DNA of 60,216 bases from Algoriphagus sp. (GTDB taxonomy: Bacteria; Bacteroidota; Bacteroidia; Cytophagales; Cyclobacteriaceae), in the NCBI GenBank assembly GCA_018336015.1, contig JAGXQZ010000103.1, forward strand, positions 1 through 60,216, read 5' to 3'. Of the stretch, positions 16,424 through 27,320 are shown piece after piece. The position numbers and the translations under genes are program-made. Under the pieces are notes generated by a model. That model saw nothing but the letters and a program-made list of their open reading frames with translations, was not told the origin of the DNA and made no database searches. Each line of letters begins with the position of its first letter. Within the stretch, counting starts at the first letter, position 1.

Positions 16424-18709
16424 ATGGCGATTAAAATCAGAAGGGAGGATGCCCTCAACTATCACAGCCAGGGTACCCCTGGAAAAATCGAAGTAATACC
16501 TTCCAAGCCGGTTTCAAGCCAATTAGATTTAGCACTTGCCTATTCTCCTGGAGTAGCAGAACCCTGCAAAGAGATCGCCGCAGATCCGGAAAACATCTAC
16601 AAATACACCTCTAAAGGAAACCTAGTCGCAGTAATTTCCAACGGAACAGCCGTGTTGGGACTAGGAGACATTGGCCCAGAGGCATCCAAGCCTGTAATGG
16701 AAGGAAAAGGTGTACTATTCAAAAAATTTGCAGGCATTGATGTGTTTGATCTTGAAGTAGATGAAAAGGATCCCAAAAAGCTGATTCAGATTATCCGATC
16801 CTTGGAACCGACTTTTGGAGGAATAAATCTCGAAGACATCAAAGCCCCAGAGTGCTTTGAAATCGAGCAAACATTGAAACAGGAGATGAAAATCCCTGTA
16901 ATGCACGATGACCAGCATGGTACCGCAATTATATCTGGCGCAGCATTACTAAATGCACTGGAGATCGTAGAAAAGAAAATCGAAGACATCAAGTTGGTGG
17001 TAAGCGGAGCGGGTGCTGCGGCGATTTCCTGTCTTAGATTCTATGTCAGTTTAGGAGTAAAAAAGGAAAATATCATCGTTTGTGATAAAGATGGTGTCAT
17101 CAAAAAAGACCGATTAGGACTACTTGACATTCACCAGGAATTTGCCACAGATAAAAATATCAACTCCATTGCCGAAGCTCTACCCGGAGCAGATGTGTTC
17201 TTGGGACTTTCGGCAGGAAATATCATTTCCCCAGAGATGATAAAAAGCATGGCGCCTAACCCCATCGTTTTTGCGCTAGCTAATCCAGATCCAGAGATTG
17301 CGTATGACACTGCTATTGCTGCAAGGCAAGACGTGATCATGGCTACAGGAAGATCAGATCATCCTAATCAAGTCAATAATGTGCTTGGTTTCCCTTATAT
17401 TTTCAGGGGAGCATTGGACGTTCGGGCGACCGTAATTAATGAGGAGATGAAGTTAGCAGCAGCTCGTGCGATAGCCAAACTTGCCAAAGAACCCGTCCCT
17501 GAGATCGTCAATAAAGCCTATGGGGAAACCAACTTAGGATTTGGAAGATTTTACCTTATCCCAAAGCCAGTTGACCCAAGATTGATCACTACCATCGCGC
17601 CGGCTGTGGCAAAAGCTGCAATCGAATCCGGTGTGGCCAAAAAAGAGATTAAAGATTGGGATGCCTATGAATTGGAGCTTCAAAAGCGAATAGGAATTGA
17701 TCAGCGCCTGATGTCCATAGTCATTGGTCGTGCCAAAAAGGATCCAAAACGAGTGGTCTTTGGCGAGGCTGACAATTTGAAAATTTTAAAGGCTGCACAG
17801 ATCATCCGTGATGAGAAAATCGCCATCCCAATTCTGCTTGGAAATAAAGAGAGAATTCTAGCCTTGATTGCTGAAAATTCGCTCGATCTGGGTGGAGTCA
17901 CCATCATCGATCCGGTAGATGCAGAAGAGCAGGAGAGAATCCAAACTTTCGGAAAAATCCTATACAACAAGCGTCAAAGAAAGGGCATGACCATCTATGA
18001 TGCCAATAGACTGGTAAGAGAGCGAAACTACTTCGGTGCGCTCATGGTAGAGACAGGTGCAGCTGATGCGTTTATTTCAGGCTTGACGAGAGATTATCCA
18101 AAAACGATCCTTCCTTCTTTACAGACTATCGGCGTCAATAAAGGAGTAAATCGAGTAGCAGGGATGTATATCATGAACACCCCACGTGGACCTTATTTCT
18201 TTGCAGACGCTACAGTGAATCTCAATCCGACCGCCGAAGAATTGGTCGACATCATCGGCCTTACAGCCAATGCCGTGAAATTCTTCAACATGGAACCTCG
18301 CATTGCCTTGCTCTCCTACTCTAATTTTGGCTCGGCCCAAGGCGACATTCCTGCAAAAATGGCAAAAGCGACCGCACTAGCTAAAGAAAAATATCCCGAC
18401 GTCATCATCGAAGGTGAAATGCAGGCCAATGTGGCACTGAACCAGGAAATCCAACGAGAAATTTATCCGTTTTCGGCCCTTGCCCATAAGGATAAAGCTG
18501 TGAATACACTCATTTTCCCGGATTTGGCATCCTCAAATATTGCATACAAACTCCTCGCAGAGCTTGGAAATGCTGAAGCTATCGGACCCATCCTGTTGGG
18601 AATGAATAAGCCTGTTCACATCCTTCAATTGGGTAGCTCGATCCGCGAAATTGTAAACATGGTAGCCATTGCCGTCGTGGATGCTCAAACCAGTAAAATG
18701 AACCTATGA
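16424..18709 (+). CDS. maeB: NADP-dependent malic enzyme fused to phosphotransacetylase-like domain (MaeB type)
   Basis: 761 residues, the usual length for MaeB. Residues about 1-430 are malic enzyme: [29 protein letters not shown] with the catalytic Lys region, [12 protein letters not shown] for metal binding, DDQHGTA, and the nucleotide fold near [16 protein letters not shown]. It turns malate into pyruvate and CO2 and reduces NADP. Residues about 440-761 resemble phosphate acetyltransferase ([19 protein letters not shown]), which in MaeB enzymes acts as a regulatory domain sensing acetyl-CoA and not as a working transacetylase. Its stop overlaps the ruvA start by four bases (ATGA). Confidence 0.93.
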   Translation: MAIKIRREDALNYHSQGTPGKIEVIPSKPVSSQLDLALAYSPGVAEPCKEIAADPENIYKYTSKGNLVAVISNGTAVLGLGDIGPEASKPVMEGKGVLFKKFAGIDVFDLEVDEKDPKKLIQIIRSLEPTFGGINLEDIKAPECFEIEQTLKQEMKIPVMHDDQHGTAIISGAALLNALEIVEKKIEDIKLVVSGAGAAAISCLRFYVSLGVKKENIIVCDKDGVIKKDRLGLLDIHQEFATDKNINSIAEALPGADVFLGLSAGNIISPEMIKSMAPNPIVFALANPDPEIAYDTAIAARQDVIMATGRSDHPNQVNNVLGFPYIFRGALDVRATVINEEMKLAAARAIAKLAKEPVPEIVNKAYGETNLGFGRFYLIPKPVDPRLITTIAPAVAKAAIESGVAKKEIKDWDAYELELQKRIGIDQRLMSIVIGRAKKDPKRVVFGEADNLKILKAAQIIRDEKIAIPILLGNKERILALIAENSLDLGGVTIIDPVDAEEQERIQTFGKILYNKRQRKGMTIYDANRLVRERNYFGALMVETGAADAFISGLTRDYPKTILPSLQTIGVNKGVNRVAGMYIMNTPRGPYFFADATVNLNPTAEELVDIIGLTANAVKFFNMEPRIALLSYSNFGSAQGDIPAKMAKATALAKEKYPDVIIEGEMQANVALNQEIQREIYPFSALAHKDKAVNTLIFPDLASSNIAYKLLAELGNAEAIGPILLGMNKPVHILQLGSSIREIVNMVAIAVVDAQTSKMNL

Positions 18710-19302
18710 TTGCGTACCTGAGTGGCCGATTGGTATTCAAAGACCCAACCTACGTCATCATAGATGTCGGAGGAATGGGCTATCAGGTAAAAATCTCGCT
18801 ACAGACGTATGCAAAGATTAAAGATGAGGAGCAAATTAGACTCCTCACCTTTTTGCATATCAAAGAGGACGCCCATACCCTTTATGGATTTAAAGAGGAA
18901 GTAGAAAAGCGACTTTTCCTGCTTCTGATCTCCATCAATGGTGTAGGACCAAACACCGGCTTGATGATACTTTCCTCTTTGTCATCGGAAGAAATCGAAC
19001 ATGCCATACTTTCCGGTGATGTGGGCACAATTCAGGCTGTCAAAGGTATTGGAGCAAAAACAGCTCAGCGAATTATTTTGGAACTGAAAGATAAAGTCGG
19101 AAAATCATCATTGGGTGATCTGACCACACCGCTTGGATTCCTCAAATCAAGCAATAAAATCCGCGAAGAGGCGTTGCAAGCTTTAATTACTTTGGGTTTC
19201 CCCAAGGCTGTAGCAGAAAAAAATATAGCCCAAGTGTTGAAAAAAACCACAGGAGAAATTTCCTTAGAAGATTTAATTAAAGCATCTTTAAAGACACCTT
19301 AA
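18706..19302 (+). CDS. ruvA: Holliday junction branch migration protein RuvA
   Basis: 198 residues, normal length. It binds four-way DNA junctions and loads the RuvB motor. The N-terminal OB fold ([31 protein letters not shown]), two helix-hairpin-helix motifs (LLISINGVGPNTGLMILSSL and VKGIGAKTAQRIILELKDK), and the C-terminal RuvB-contacting helices (REEALQALITLGFPKAVAEKNI) are all present. It overlaps maeB and is followed after 12 bases by sprA; the ruvA-sprA order is one I recall from other Bacteroidota. Confidence 0.95.
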   Translation: MIAYLSGRLVFKDPTYVIIDVGGMGYQVKISLQTYAKIKDEEQIRLLTFLHIKEDAHTLYGFKEEVEKRLFLLLISINGVGPNTGLMILSSLSSEEIEHAILSGDVGTIQAVKGIGAKTAQRIILELKDKVGKSSLGDLTTPLGFLKSSNKIREEALQALITLGFPKAVAEKNIAQVLKKTTGEISLEDLIKASLKTP

Positions 19303-19314
19303 TCAGAAGCTGGA

Positions 19315-22300
19315 TTGAACTTTCAGGAGTTATTGACTTTTTGCTGGGGGAAATCTCGGAATGTTCTAAAAATCTATTTGTTATGTTTGGCAATAGGATT
19401 GGCCTTATCACCTGCCAAAGCCCAACAAACATCGGATACTAGATCCCGAACCGATTCTCTTAACTTAAGGAGACTTTCTCCCTCATTTTTGCTTTGGCAA
19501 AATATGAGGACAAATCCTCTTTATCCTTATCGTAACCCATTTCTAGGACAACGATCGCCTTTTATCCCAAGCCCTCCGGTCAATCAACAGGTGGAGGTGA
19601 AAGTAGATTCTACGTTGAGATACAACATCGTAGACCAGCTTGACAGTACCCGAATGGGAAATGAGCAGGAATACGAGTTTGACAAATTTTCCCAACTTCA
19701 GGAATATCGCGTAAGACAAGAATACTGGAGAACCAGAGCAAGAGGCATGGACGGCGAAAGTGCCGTGGAAGGTAGAAACCTGATTCCGCCGATGACCGTA
19801 AGCCCGACTTTTGATAGAATATTCGGCGGTAGTGATGTCAATATTACTCCTACTGGTTATGTGAACCTGGATTTTGGGGCAATTTTTAGAAGAGTAGACA
19901 ATCCTACCCTCCCCATTAGACAGCAGCAAAACGGAGGATTTAACTTCCAGCAGCAGATCCAGATGGCAGTCAATGGAAACTTGGGGCAAAAAATGAAATT
20001 GGGTGCAAACTTTGACTCCAATAACTCCTTTGACTTCCAGAATCAGCTCAAACTCGAGTATGATGGATTTGACGAAGACATTCTCCAATCAGTAGAGTTG
20101 GGTAATGTTAGCATGCCTGTTCAAAACCGACTGATCCAAGGCGCGCAAAACCTCTTTGGGGTCAAAACCCAAATGAAATTCGGTAAACTCAACGTGACCG
20201 CGGTTGCTTCCACCCAGCGAGGCCGAAGGGACAACTTGGTGATCGATGCCAATGGCCAGGGAAGGTCTTTTGACATTCAGGGTTCTCGATATGATGAAAA
20301 CAGACACTTTTTCCTGAGTCACTTTTTCAGGGAAAATTATGAACGCTGGCTAAGAGGCCTTCCTCAGGTTCTCTCCGGCGTCAATATTACCCGGGTGGAA
20401 GTTTACATCATGAACAGGGCGACCAACACGGAAACGCTCCGAAATTTTGCAGCCTTCATGGACTTGGGAGAAGGACGCGTGTTGCTGAACCCCACCAACC
20501 CATCTATCGGACCAGGTAATCCGGGAAGCCCTGCAGGAAATGCTGCCAATCAGCTCTATTCCAATATCAGTTCCAATCCTAGCTTCAGACCTTTTGACAC
20601 GGGTTCCAGAGCATTGGAATCCTCATTGGGCCTCAGAAAAGGAGTAGATTTTGAACAAATAAATGGAGCTAGAAAACTTGATCCGAAGGAATACTTTTTT
20701 AATGCCCAACTAGGTTTTGTTTCCCTTTTCCGCAGGCTTCAAAACGATGAGGTATTGGCAGTTTCCTATGAATACACCTATAATGGGCAGGTGTTCAAAG
20801 TCGGGGAATTGACGGAAGATTATCAGACCAGAAAAGAGGATGAGCTGATTTTCTTAAAGCTTCTCAGACCCGCACGGATCAACACACGAGTACCGACTTG
20901 GGATCTGATGATGAAAAACGTCTACAGCCTCAATGCCAGTCAGATCATGAGGGACGGGTTCCAATTGCAGGTAATCTACCGAGATGACCGTACAGGTCTC
21001 GATAACCCGTCTCTCCTTGAAGGTGCCAATGTCAAGGATATCCCTTTGATCCGACTCACGGGATTGGACAATCTCAACCCTCAAAATGACCCATCTCCCG
21101 ACGGCAACTTCGACTTCGTTGAGGGAATTACCATGCTTTCCGATAGAGGTCTTTTGATTTTCCCGGTTCTGGAACCTTTTGGCTCAAACCTATCGAGAAG
21201 ATTCAATCCCGAAGAACTGGTACTCAAAGACAAGTACGTCTATGACACCCTTTACCGGACCACACAGGCCGATGCTGAGTTAGTCACAAGGCTGAATAAA
21301 TTTTTCATCAAGGGTAGGTTGACAGCAGGTTCAGCCAGTGAAATTCAACTTCCAGGTTTGAACATTTCACCTGGAAGTGTGATTGTGCAAGCAGGTAACA
21401 TCCCTTTGACAGAAGGCGTAGACTACACGGTGGATTACAATGTCGGTCGATTGGTCATTATCAATGATGCGATCCTTCAGTCAGGTAAGCAAATCAATGT
21501 AAGCTTTGAAAAGGCAGATTTGGTATCGTTTCAGACCCGAAGCCTCATTGGAACCAGACTCGATTACCTTGCGAGCAAAAAGTTAAATGTCGGAGGTACA
21601 TTCCTTTATCTAAATGAGCGACCCAATGTCACCCGAATTGCCACCGGAAATGAGACCCTTCGAAATAGCCTGTGGGGGCTGGATGTCAACTTCAACGACG
21701 AATCACGCCTATTGACCAAATTGGCCGATGCACTTCCATTTACCGACACCAAAGAAAAATCACTGGTTCAGTTTAATGCAGAATTTGCCCATTTGATCCC
21801 AGGAACCTCAAACACGGTCAATGGAGATGCTGCCTCCTACATCGATGACTTCGAAGCGGCAGTTACTCCATTTTTCCTAGGAGCTCAAGCAAACCAAACT
21901 TGGAAACTTGGCTCCACTCCAAAAACTCCGGATAATCGATTTGACCTCAGCAATCAGACCGAGGACAATCTAGGTCAAGCCTATCGAAGAGCGAGATTAG
22001 CCTGGTACAACATTGATAATATTTTCTACCGAGAAAGTGGACCAGGTGTACCTTCAAACATCAATTCTCAAGACCGACGCAATCATTACGTCCGCAGAGT
22101 AATTCCTCAGGAAATTTTCAAAAACCAAGATCGGGACGTAATTGTAGTTCCTCAGCCATTATTTGAGATGGCTTATTTTCCTCATGAGCGAGGAATGTAC
22201 AACTACAATCCAAATCTCACTGCCGAGGGTTTGCTTCCCAATCCAAGGTCAAACTATGGAGGAGTCACGCGAGCCATTACAACCGAGGTGGATTTTGACC

Positions 22301-25300
22301 GAACCAACATCGAATACATTGAATTTTGGATGATGGATCCTTTTCTGCCTGGGGAAAACGGTAAAGTATTGGACGGAATTTTCAACCAGAACAACACTAC
22401 GGGCGGAAAGCTTTTTCTCAACCTTGGAGATATTTCGGAAGATGTCCTGAAGGACGGAAGTCATGCTTTTGAAAACGGACTACCGGCAGATGGTGATCCC
22501 GCAGGAACGAACCAAAATGAATGGGGAAGGATTACAAGACAGCAGTTTCTAATTCCTGCATTTGACAACTCTACGTCATCCCGAGTCAATCAGGATGTAG
22601 GGTTGGATGGGTTAAAAAACGAAGACGAACCAACCTATTTCAAATCACGCTTTTTGGACAGATTGACTGTGTCTCCGGCAGTCAAGAACGCAATTGAACA
22701 AGACGTCTCTGCCGATGCATTTCAATATTACCTTGACTCGAAATTTGATGAGTCAAACACCAAAATTCTAGAGAGATACAAGAAATTTAACGGTACTGAA
22801 GGGAACACTCCAGTTTCGGCAGATCCTAGCTTGCCTTATACTCCCTCAGGAACCAACAATCCAGACAATGAGGATCTTAATGCTGACAACACCATCAATG
22901 AGCTGGAGAATTATTACGAGTATGAAATTGACCTCAGACCCGGGCAGCTTAACGTAGGTGAAAACTACATCGTAGACAAAGTAACCCACACTGAAGCCGG
23001 CGAGCAAGTCAATTGGTATTTATTCAGGATACCCGTGAGACAGCCTGACCGAGTGCAGGGTGATATCACAGGATTCAAGTCAATCAGATGGATTCGAACC
23101 TACCTGACTGATTTCGCCCAACCGGTAGTATTGAGAATGGCAGAATTCAGAATGGTAGGAAGCCAATGGAGGGTATTCCAAGAATCACTTTTTGAGCGAG
23201 GATTTTTTGAAATTCCTGAACCGGACAATTCCAACGTCACCGTGGATGTAGTCAACATTGAGCAAAACGCACAGGGGAGTGATAAATCTAGCCCGTATGT
23301 ACTTCCTCCAGGCATCCAACGAGATCGGGACAATACCTCTACCGTAGAGCGAAGATTGAATGAGCAATCACTTCGAATCTGTGTAGAGGACCTTGCTCCA
23401 AAAGATGCCCGTGCTGTATTCAAAAACCTGACAATTGATCTGGTACAGTACGAGCGAATCAAGATGTTTTTCCATGCCAACAGCGATGATGCACAGGATG
23501 GGGAAGTATCGGCCTTTTTGAGATTGGGCACAGACTATACGGACAACTATTACGAGATCGAAATCCCGCTCAAAATCTCCTCTTTAGGATCTAATGATCC
23601 CCGAATTGTATGGCCGGAAGAAAATGAGTTGGACATTGCTATTCAGGAAATTGTAGGTGTAAAAGTAGATAGGGATAACACTCAGTCTCCTCTGACATTG
23701 CCATTTTCAAAATCCATCCGTCAATACAAAGTCACTGTGGTCGGTCGTCCCGAACTGAGTATGGTGCAGGGTATGATGATTGGGGTTCGTAATCCCGGAA
23801 CGGGCGGAGGTTCAGCAAAGAACATCTGCATTTGGGCAAATGAACTGCGCGTCACTGGATTCACCAAAAACAATGGATGGGCGGCAAATGCCTATTTGAA
23901 TACCAAAATTGCTGATCTCGCAGTCGTATCTGCTTCCATCAGACATAACTCTATTGGATTTGGAGGACTAGAAACCAAACTTTCACAACGGTCTCGACAA
24001 GCTACCACCCAATACGATATCTCTACCAATGTAGAAGTGGACAAACTTCTACCAAAAGCACTTGGTATTAGCATTCCTATGTATTTCTCCGTAGAAAATG
24101 CCAGCACAAGACCTGAATATGATCCGCTGAATCCAGATGTACCTTTTGATGTAGCTCTAGGAAAATTTGAATCCGATATTGAAAAAGAAGCCTACCGAGA
24201 TATTGCTTTGGATCAATTGAATAGGCGTAATCTAAGCTTTAACAATGTAAGAAAGATCAAAAAAAACCCGGAAGCTCCTAGTCGATTCTATGACTTGTCC
24301 AATGTGTTTTTCTCTTATGCAGTGGGAACGGTAACACAGACTAATGCACAGCTCCAAGATTATAACTTCAAAACCAACAGAGGAAACGTCACCTACAGCT
24401 TCTCCCCGAAGGAGCTTAAAATTGCCCCATTCCAAAAATCAGAAGGCATGAACAGCCCTTACCTGAAATTGATCAAGGATTTTAACCTTAACCTTGCTCC
24501 TACTCAGTTTTTGGCTAGAATGGATGTGGATCGACGATTTATGCGGTCTCAATACCGAAATGATCAACTAGGTACCTCAGGAGTAGACCCGCTTTTCCAG
24601 AAATCATTTTTCTTAAACCGCTCTGTCACGGTAAACTGGGACTTGACCAATAACCTGAGAATGGATTTTGTATCTCGAGCAGCGGCTGTAGTGGATGAGC
24701 CAGAGGGTGATTTAGATACCCAAGCAAAAATCGATTCCGTGAAGGCTAACTTTTGGAGATTTGGCAGGACCACCAATTACAATCACTCCGCAACAGTAAA
24801 CTACACGATTCCTTTCAACAAATTGCCACTCACGGATTGGATTCAGGCAGATTACCGATATGTAACCAATTACACTTGGCAGACTGGGGCAATCGGACAA
24901 AGAGATTCCTTGGGAAATGTGATCCAAAACACCAGAGATCAAAACATCACTGGCAAATTGGATCTCATCAAACTTTACAATAAGAACAAAAAACTGGCTG
25001 CACTAAACGCTCCAAAACGTCCTAGTATTCCAGGAAGACCTAGTACAAATGCTACAGATACTATTGGCACACCATTTACCAATGGGCTGGTTAAGTTCCT
25101 AATGATGCTGAAGGAGGTCACTTTCAATTATGGAGTGGTAGAAGGCACCTTCCTACCTGGATTTATGCCAAATACAGGGCTACTTGGAATGGATAGAGCC
25201 TGGGAAAATCCAGGATGGGCTTTTGTATTTGGTAGTCAAAATCCGGCAATCAGAAACCAGCTTGCCTTGGACGGGAACATGGCTCCAAGCCCTGAATTGA

Positions 25301-26442
25301 CTCAAAGCTTCAGGCAAAATCGAGCTATGAATATGCGCTTTACCGGGCTTGCTGAACCCATACGAGATTTCCGAATCACACTTGAAGCAAGAAAAAGAGA
25401 GATGGGTGATTACAGTGAAATCTTCAGAAACAGCCTAGACACACCTGGAGACTTCCAATCTTTGAGTCCAAGTAGAATGGGATCCTATAGCATCACTACC
25501 ATGATGATCGGAACCACCTTTGCCAAAAACAACTCTAGGAATGAATCAGAGCTATTTTCAAATTTTGAACGTTACAGGTCGATCATACAGCAGCGATTGG
25601 AAGGCCAGTCAGTGGCGCCTGGTGAGTTTGGAATCAATGGACAGGATGTGTTAATCCCGTCTTTCCTAGCAGCATATTTAGGAAAAGATCCCTCCACATC
25701 AAGCCTTAATCCTTTCCCCAAAACTCCATTGCCTAATTGGAGATTTGACTACAGAGGATTATCGCGATTAAAGGGTCTCAGTGAAATATTTAGCAGTATT
25801 AATATTACACACGCTTATACTTCAACCTATGATGTAAGCAATTTCTCAAATTCACTTCAATACCAAAGAGGTCTCGAGCTATTCAATTCCCTACAGCGCA
25901 TTCAGCGTCCAAATCTGACCAATTTAGAGGGTCAGTTTATTCCGATTTATGTACTGAATCAGGTGGTACTTTCAGAACGTTTTGCTCCTTTGATTGGCAT
26001 CGATTTATTGACAAAACAGCGCATGAATATCGTTGTGAATTACAACAGGGAAAGAAATCTTGGGATGAACTTTTCAAACTCACAGGTAACTGAGCAGCGA
26101 AGCAATGACTTTGGATTGACCTTATCCTATACCAAAGCAGGCATGAAAATACCTTTCAAAATAGATGGAGCGCAGAAAGTATTAAAAAATGACCTCCAAA
26201 TGAGACTGGATGCCAAAGTAGTAGATACGCAACAAATCCAACGCAAAATTGAAGAGAAAGCGACTGTAACCAATGGCAACTTCAACTTGCAGTTTAGACC
26301 TACGGTGAGCTATGTCATCAACAGAAATCTTAACCTGACGATCTATTTTGAGCGAACTATCAATGATCCAAGAGTTACTACTGCATTCCGTAGATCCTCC
26401 ACGGCGTTTGGAGGCCAGCTCAGATTTAATTTATCCCAATAG
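19315..26442 (+). CDS. sprA: Type IX secretion system outer-membrane translocon SprA (Sov)
   Basis: 2375 residues, the expected giant size. SprA forms the very large single-chain beta barrel through which T9SS cargo leaves the cell, including gliding adhesins and surface enzymes. After a long positive n-region comes a signal peptide (LLCLAIGLALSPAKAQQ, cleaved near residue 37). The plug/barrel sequence shows family marks such as FGGSDVNITPTGYVNLDFG near 180, GSVIVQAGNIPLTEGVDYTVDYNVG near 695, and a C-terminal strand ending RFNLSQ. The start is a TTG at 19315; no ATG lies before residue 62, inside mature sequence. Preceded by maeB-ruvA and followed by gcvH and a VanZ-like gene, as I recall for other Bacteroidota. 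No frameshift is seen. Confidence 0.96.
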   Translation: MNFQELLTFCWGKSRNVLKIYLLCLAIGLALSPAKAQQTSDTRSRTDSLNLRRLSPSFLLWQNMRTNPLYPYRNPFLGQRSPFIPSPPVNQQVEVKVDSTLRYNIVDQLDSTRMGNEQEYEFDKFSQLQEYRVRQEYWRTRARGMDGESAVEGRNLIPPMTVSPTFDRIFGGSDVNITPTGYVNLDFGAIFRRVDNPTLPIRQQQNGGFNFQQQIQMAVNGNLGQKMKLGANFDSNNSFDFQNQLKLEYDGFDEDILQSVELGNVSMPVQNRLIQGAQNLFGVKTQMKFGKLNVTAVASTQRGRRDNLVIDANGQGRSFDIQGSRYDENRHFFLSHFFRENYERWLRGLPQVLSGVNITRVEVYIMNRATNTETLRNFAAFMDLGEGRVLLNPTNPSIGPGNPGSPAGNAANQLYSNISSNPSFRPFDTGSRALESSLGLRKGVDFEQINGARKLDPKEYFFNAQLGFVSLFRRLQNDEVLAVSYEYTYNGQVFKVGELTEDYQTRKEDELIFLKLLRPARINTRVPTWDLMMKNVYSLNASQIMRDGFQLQVIYRDDRTGLDNPSLLEGANVKDIPLIRLTGLDNLNPQNDPSPDGNFDFVEGITMLSDRGLLIFPVLEPFGSNLSRRFNPEELVLKDKYVYDTLYRTTQADAELVTRLNKFFIKGRLTAGSASEIQLPGLNISPGSVIVQAGNIPLTEGVDYTVDYNVGRLVIINDAILQSGKQINVSFEKADLVSFQTRSLIGTRLDYLASKKLNVGGTFLYLNERPNVTRIATGNETLRNSLWGLDVNFNDESRLLTKLADALPFTDTKEKSLVQFNAEFAHLIPGTSNTVNGDAASYIDDFEAAVTPFFLGAQANQTWKLGSTPKTPDNRFDLSNQTEDNLGQAYRRARLAWYNIDNIFYRESGPGVPSNINSQDRRNHYVRRVIPQEIFKNQDRDVIVVPQPLFEMAYFPHERGMYNYNPNLTAEGLLPNPRSNYGGVTRAITTEVDFDRTNIEYIEFWMMDPFLPGENGKVLDGIFNQNNTTGGKLFLNLGDISEDVLKDGSHAFENGLPADGDPAGTNQNEWGRITRQQFLIPAFDNSTSSRVNQDVGLDGLKNEDEPTYFKSRFLDRLTVSPAVKNAIEQDVSADAFQYYLDSKFDESNTKILERYKKFNGTEGNTPVSADPSLPYTPSGTNNPDNEDLNADNTINELENYYEYEIDLRPGQLNVGENYIVDKVTHTEAGEQVNWYLFRIPVRQPDRVQGDITGFKSIRWIRTYLTDFAQPVVLRMAEFRMVGSQWRVFQESLFERGFFEIPEPDNSNVTVDVVNIEQNAQGSDKSSPYVLPPGIQRDRDNTSTVERRLNEQSLRICVEDLAPKDARAVFKNLTIDLVQYERIKMFFHANSDDAQDGEVSAFLRLGTDYTDNYYEIEIPLKISSLGSNDPRIVWPEENELDIAIQEIVGVKVDRDNTQSPLTLPFSKSIRQYKVTVVGRPELSMVQGMMIGVRNPGTGGGSAKNICIWANELRVTGFTKNNGWAANAYLNTKIADLAVVSASIRHNSIGFGGLETKLSQRSRQATTQYDISTNVEVDKLLPKALGISIPMYFSVENASTRPEYDPLNPDVPFDVALGKFESDIEKEAYRDIALDQLNRRNLSFNNVRKIKKNPEAPSRFYDLSNVFFSYAVGTVTQTNAQLQDYNFKTNRGNVTYSFSPKELKIAPFQKSEGMNSPYLKLIKDFNLNLAPTQFLARMDVDRRFMRSQYRNDQLGTSGVDPLFQKSFFLNRSVTVNWDLTNNLRMDFVSRAAAVVDEPEGDLDTQAKIDSVKANFWRFGRTTNYNHSATVNYTIPFNKLPLTDWIQADYRYVTNYTWQTGAIGQRDSLGNVIQNTRDQNITGKLDLIKLYNKNKKLAALNAPKRPSIPGRPSTNATDTIGTPFTNGLVKFLMMLKEVTFNYGVVEGTFLPGFMPNTGLLGMDRAWENPGWAFVFGSQNPAIRNQLALDGNMAPSPELTQSFRQNRAMNMRFTGLAEPIRDFRITLEARKREMGDYSEIFRNSLDTPGDFQSLSPSRMGSYSITTMMIGTTFAKNNSRNESELFSNFERYRSIIQQRLEGQSVAPGEFGINGQDVLIPSFLAAYLGKDPSTSSLNPFPKTPLPNWRFDYRGLSRLKGLSEIFSSINITHAYTSTYDVSNFSNSLQYQRGLELFNSLQRIQRPNLTNLEGQFIPIYVLNQVVLSERFAPLIGIDLLTKQRMNIVVNYNRERNLGMNFSNSQVTEQRSNDFGLTLSYTKAGMKIPFKIDGAQKVLKNDLQMRLDAKVVDTQQIQRKIEEKATVTNGNFNLQFRPTVSYVINRNLNLTIYFERTINDPRVTTAFRRSSTAFGGQLRFNLSQ

Positions 26443-26466
26443 ATTTCAATCTCATTTGATTCCTTT

Positions 26467-26474
26467 TAATTTTG
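26467..26474 (+). promoter_or_regulatory. Probable -7 box for gcvH
   Basis: TAATTTTG matches TANNTTTG exactly, 21 bases before the gcvH ATG. A TTTC at 26443-26446 would serve as a poor -33 box. Confidence 0.4.
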
Positions 26475-26495
26475 ACGAACTGAATAAATACCCAT

Positions 26496-26873
26496 ATGAA
26501 TTTCCCACAAGAACTTAAGTACACCAAAGACCACGAATGGGTCAAAATTGAAGGAGACATTGCTACAGTCGGCATTACAGACTTTGCTCAAAAAGAATTG
26601 GGTGACATTGTCTATGTAGAAGTAGAGACGGTCGGTGAGACCATTGAAGCCGGCGAAGTATTTGGAACAGTGGAAGCTGTTAAGACAGTTTCTGACCTCT
26701 TCATGCCTCTGACTGGAGAAATTCTTGAGTTCAATTCAGAATTGGAATCATCACCTGAAATGGTAAATGAATCTCCATATGAAAGCGGCTGGATGGTAAA
26801 GGTGAAAATTAGTGGAGATCTTCCTTCCGACTTAATGGATGCCGATTCTTACAAAGAATTAATTGGAGAGTAA
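26496..26873 (+). CDS. gcvH: Glycine cleavage system H protein
   Basis: 125 residues, the normal size. It carries the lipoyl arm that shuttles the methylamine group between the P, T and L proteins of glycine cleavage. The N-terminus has [29 protein letters not shown], and the lipoylation site is Lys63 in [10 protein letters not shown]. The C-terminal [15 protein letters not shown] is intact. The other glycine-cleavage genes are not nearby; solitary gcvH beside sprA is common in Bacteroidota as far as I recall. Confidence 0.96.
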   Translation: MNFPQELKYTKDHEWVKIEGDIATVGITDFAQKELGDIVYVEVETVGETIEAGEVFGTVEAVKTVSDLFMPLTGEILEFNSELESSPEMVNESPYESGWMVKVKISGDLPSDLMDADSYKELIGE

Positions 26874-26882
26874 TTTTTACTC

Positions 26883-27254
26883 GTGAGATTATTCCTAGCG
26901 GTTTCTTGGTTAATCTTCCTTTCCCTGGCAATGCTGACTCCAGGAAAAAGCTTACCGGATGTGAATCTGTTTGATTTCCAGGATAAACTCATCCATCTGC
27001 TTTGTTTCATCACTCAGTCCTACCTATGGTGTGGAATTGGGGTAGACAAGTCAGGGAAAATTCCAACAAATAAGCGGCTCTGGTTCAACTTTGCCATGTT
27101 TGGAATTTTAATAGGGATCTTCCTAGAGACTGCACAGCTATTAATCCCCAATCGAGCATTTGAATGGATGGATTTGATAGTCAATATTTTTGGAGGATTT
27201 ATTGGGTTTTTGGCATATTTAAGATGGCCGTCCATTAAATTCATTTTGGAATAA
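26883..27254 (+). CDS. VanZ-like family small membrane protein
   Basis: 123 residues with three or four membrane helices: an N-terminal SWLIFLSLAMLTPG helix, DKLIHLLCFITQSYLWCG, FAMFGILIGIFLETAQLLIPNRAFEWMDLIVNIFGGFIGF. The DKxxHxxxF and ETxQ...R...D...N pattern is the VanZ-like signature. The family is named after a teicoplanin-resistance protein, but most members have no known role and nothing here suggests resistance. The start is GTG at 26883, 9 bases after gcvH, so the pair is likely one transcript. Confidence 0.85.
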   Translation: MRLFLAVSWLIFLSLAMLTPGKSLPDVNLFDFQDKLIHLLCFITQSYLWCGIGVDKSGKIPTNKRLWFNFAMFGILIGIFLETAQLLIPNRAFEWMDLIVNIFGGFIGFLAYLRWPSIKFILE

Positions 27255-27320
27255 TCTACGATTATTATTACACTTGTTACTTAAATAAGAAAGAATTAAC
27301 CTGTATAAACCAAATTCGCC

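Noticed and set aside
19543..20088. A 181-codon minus-strand frame inside sprA
   Set aside because: sprA is continuous and conserved over this stretch; no promoter or family match supports the antisense frame.
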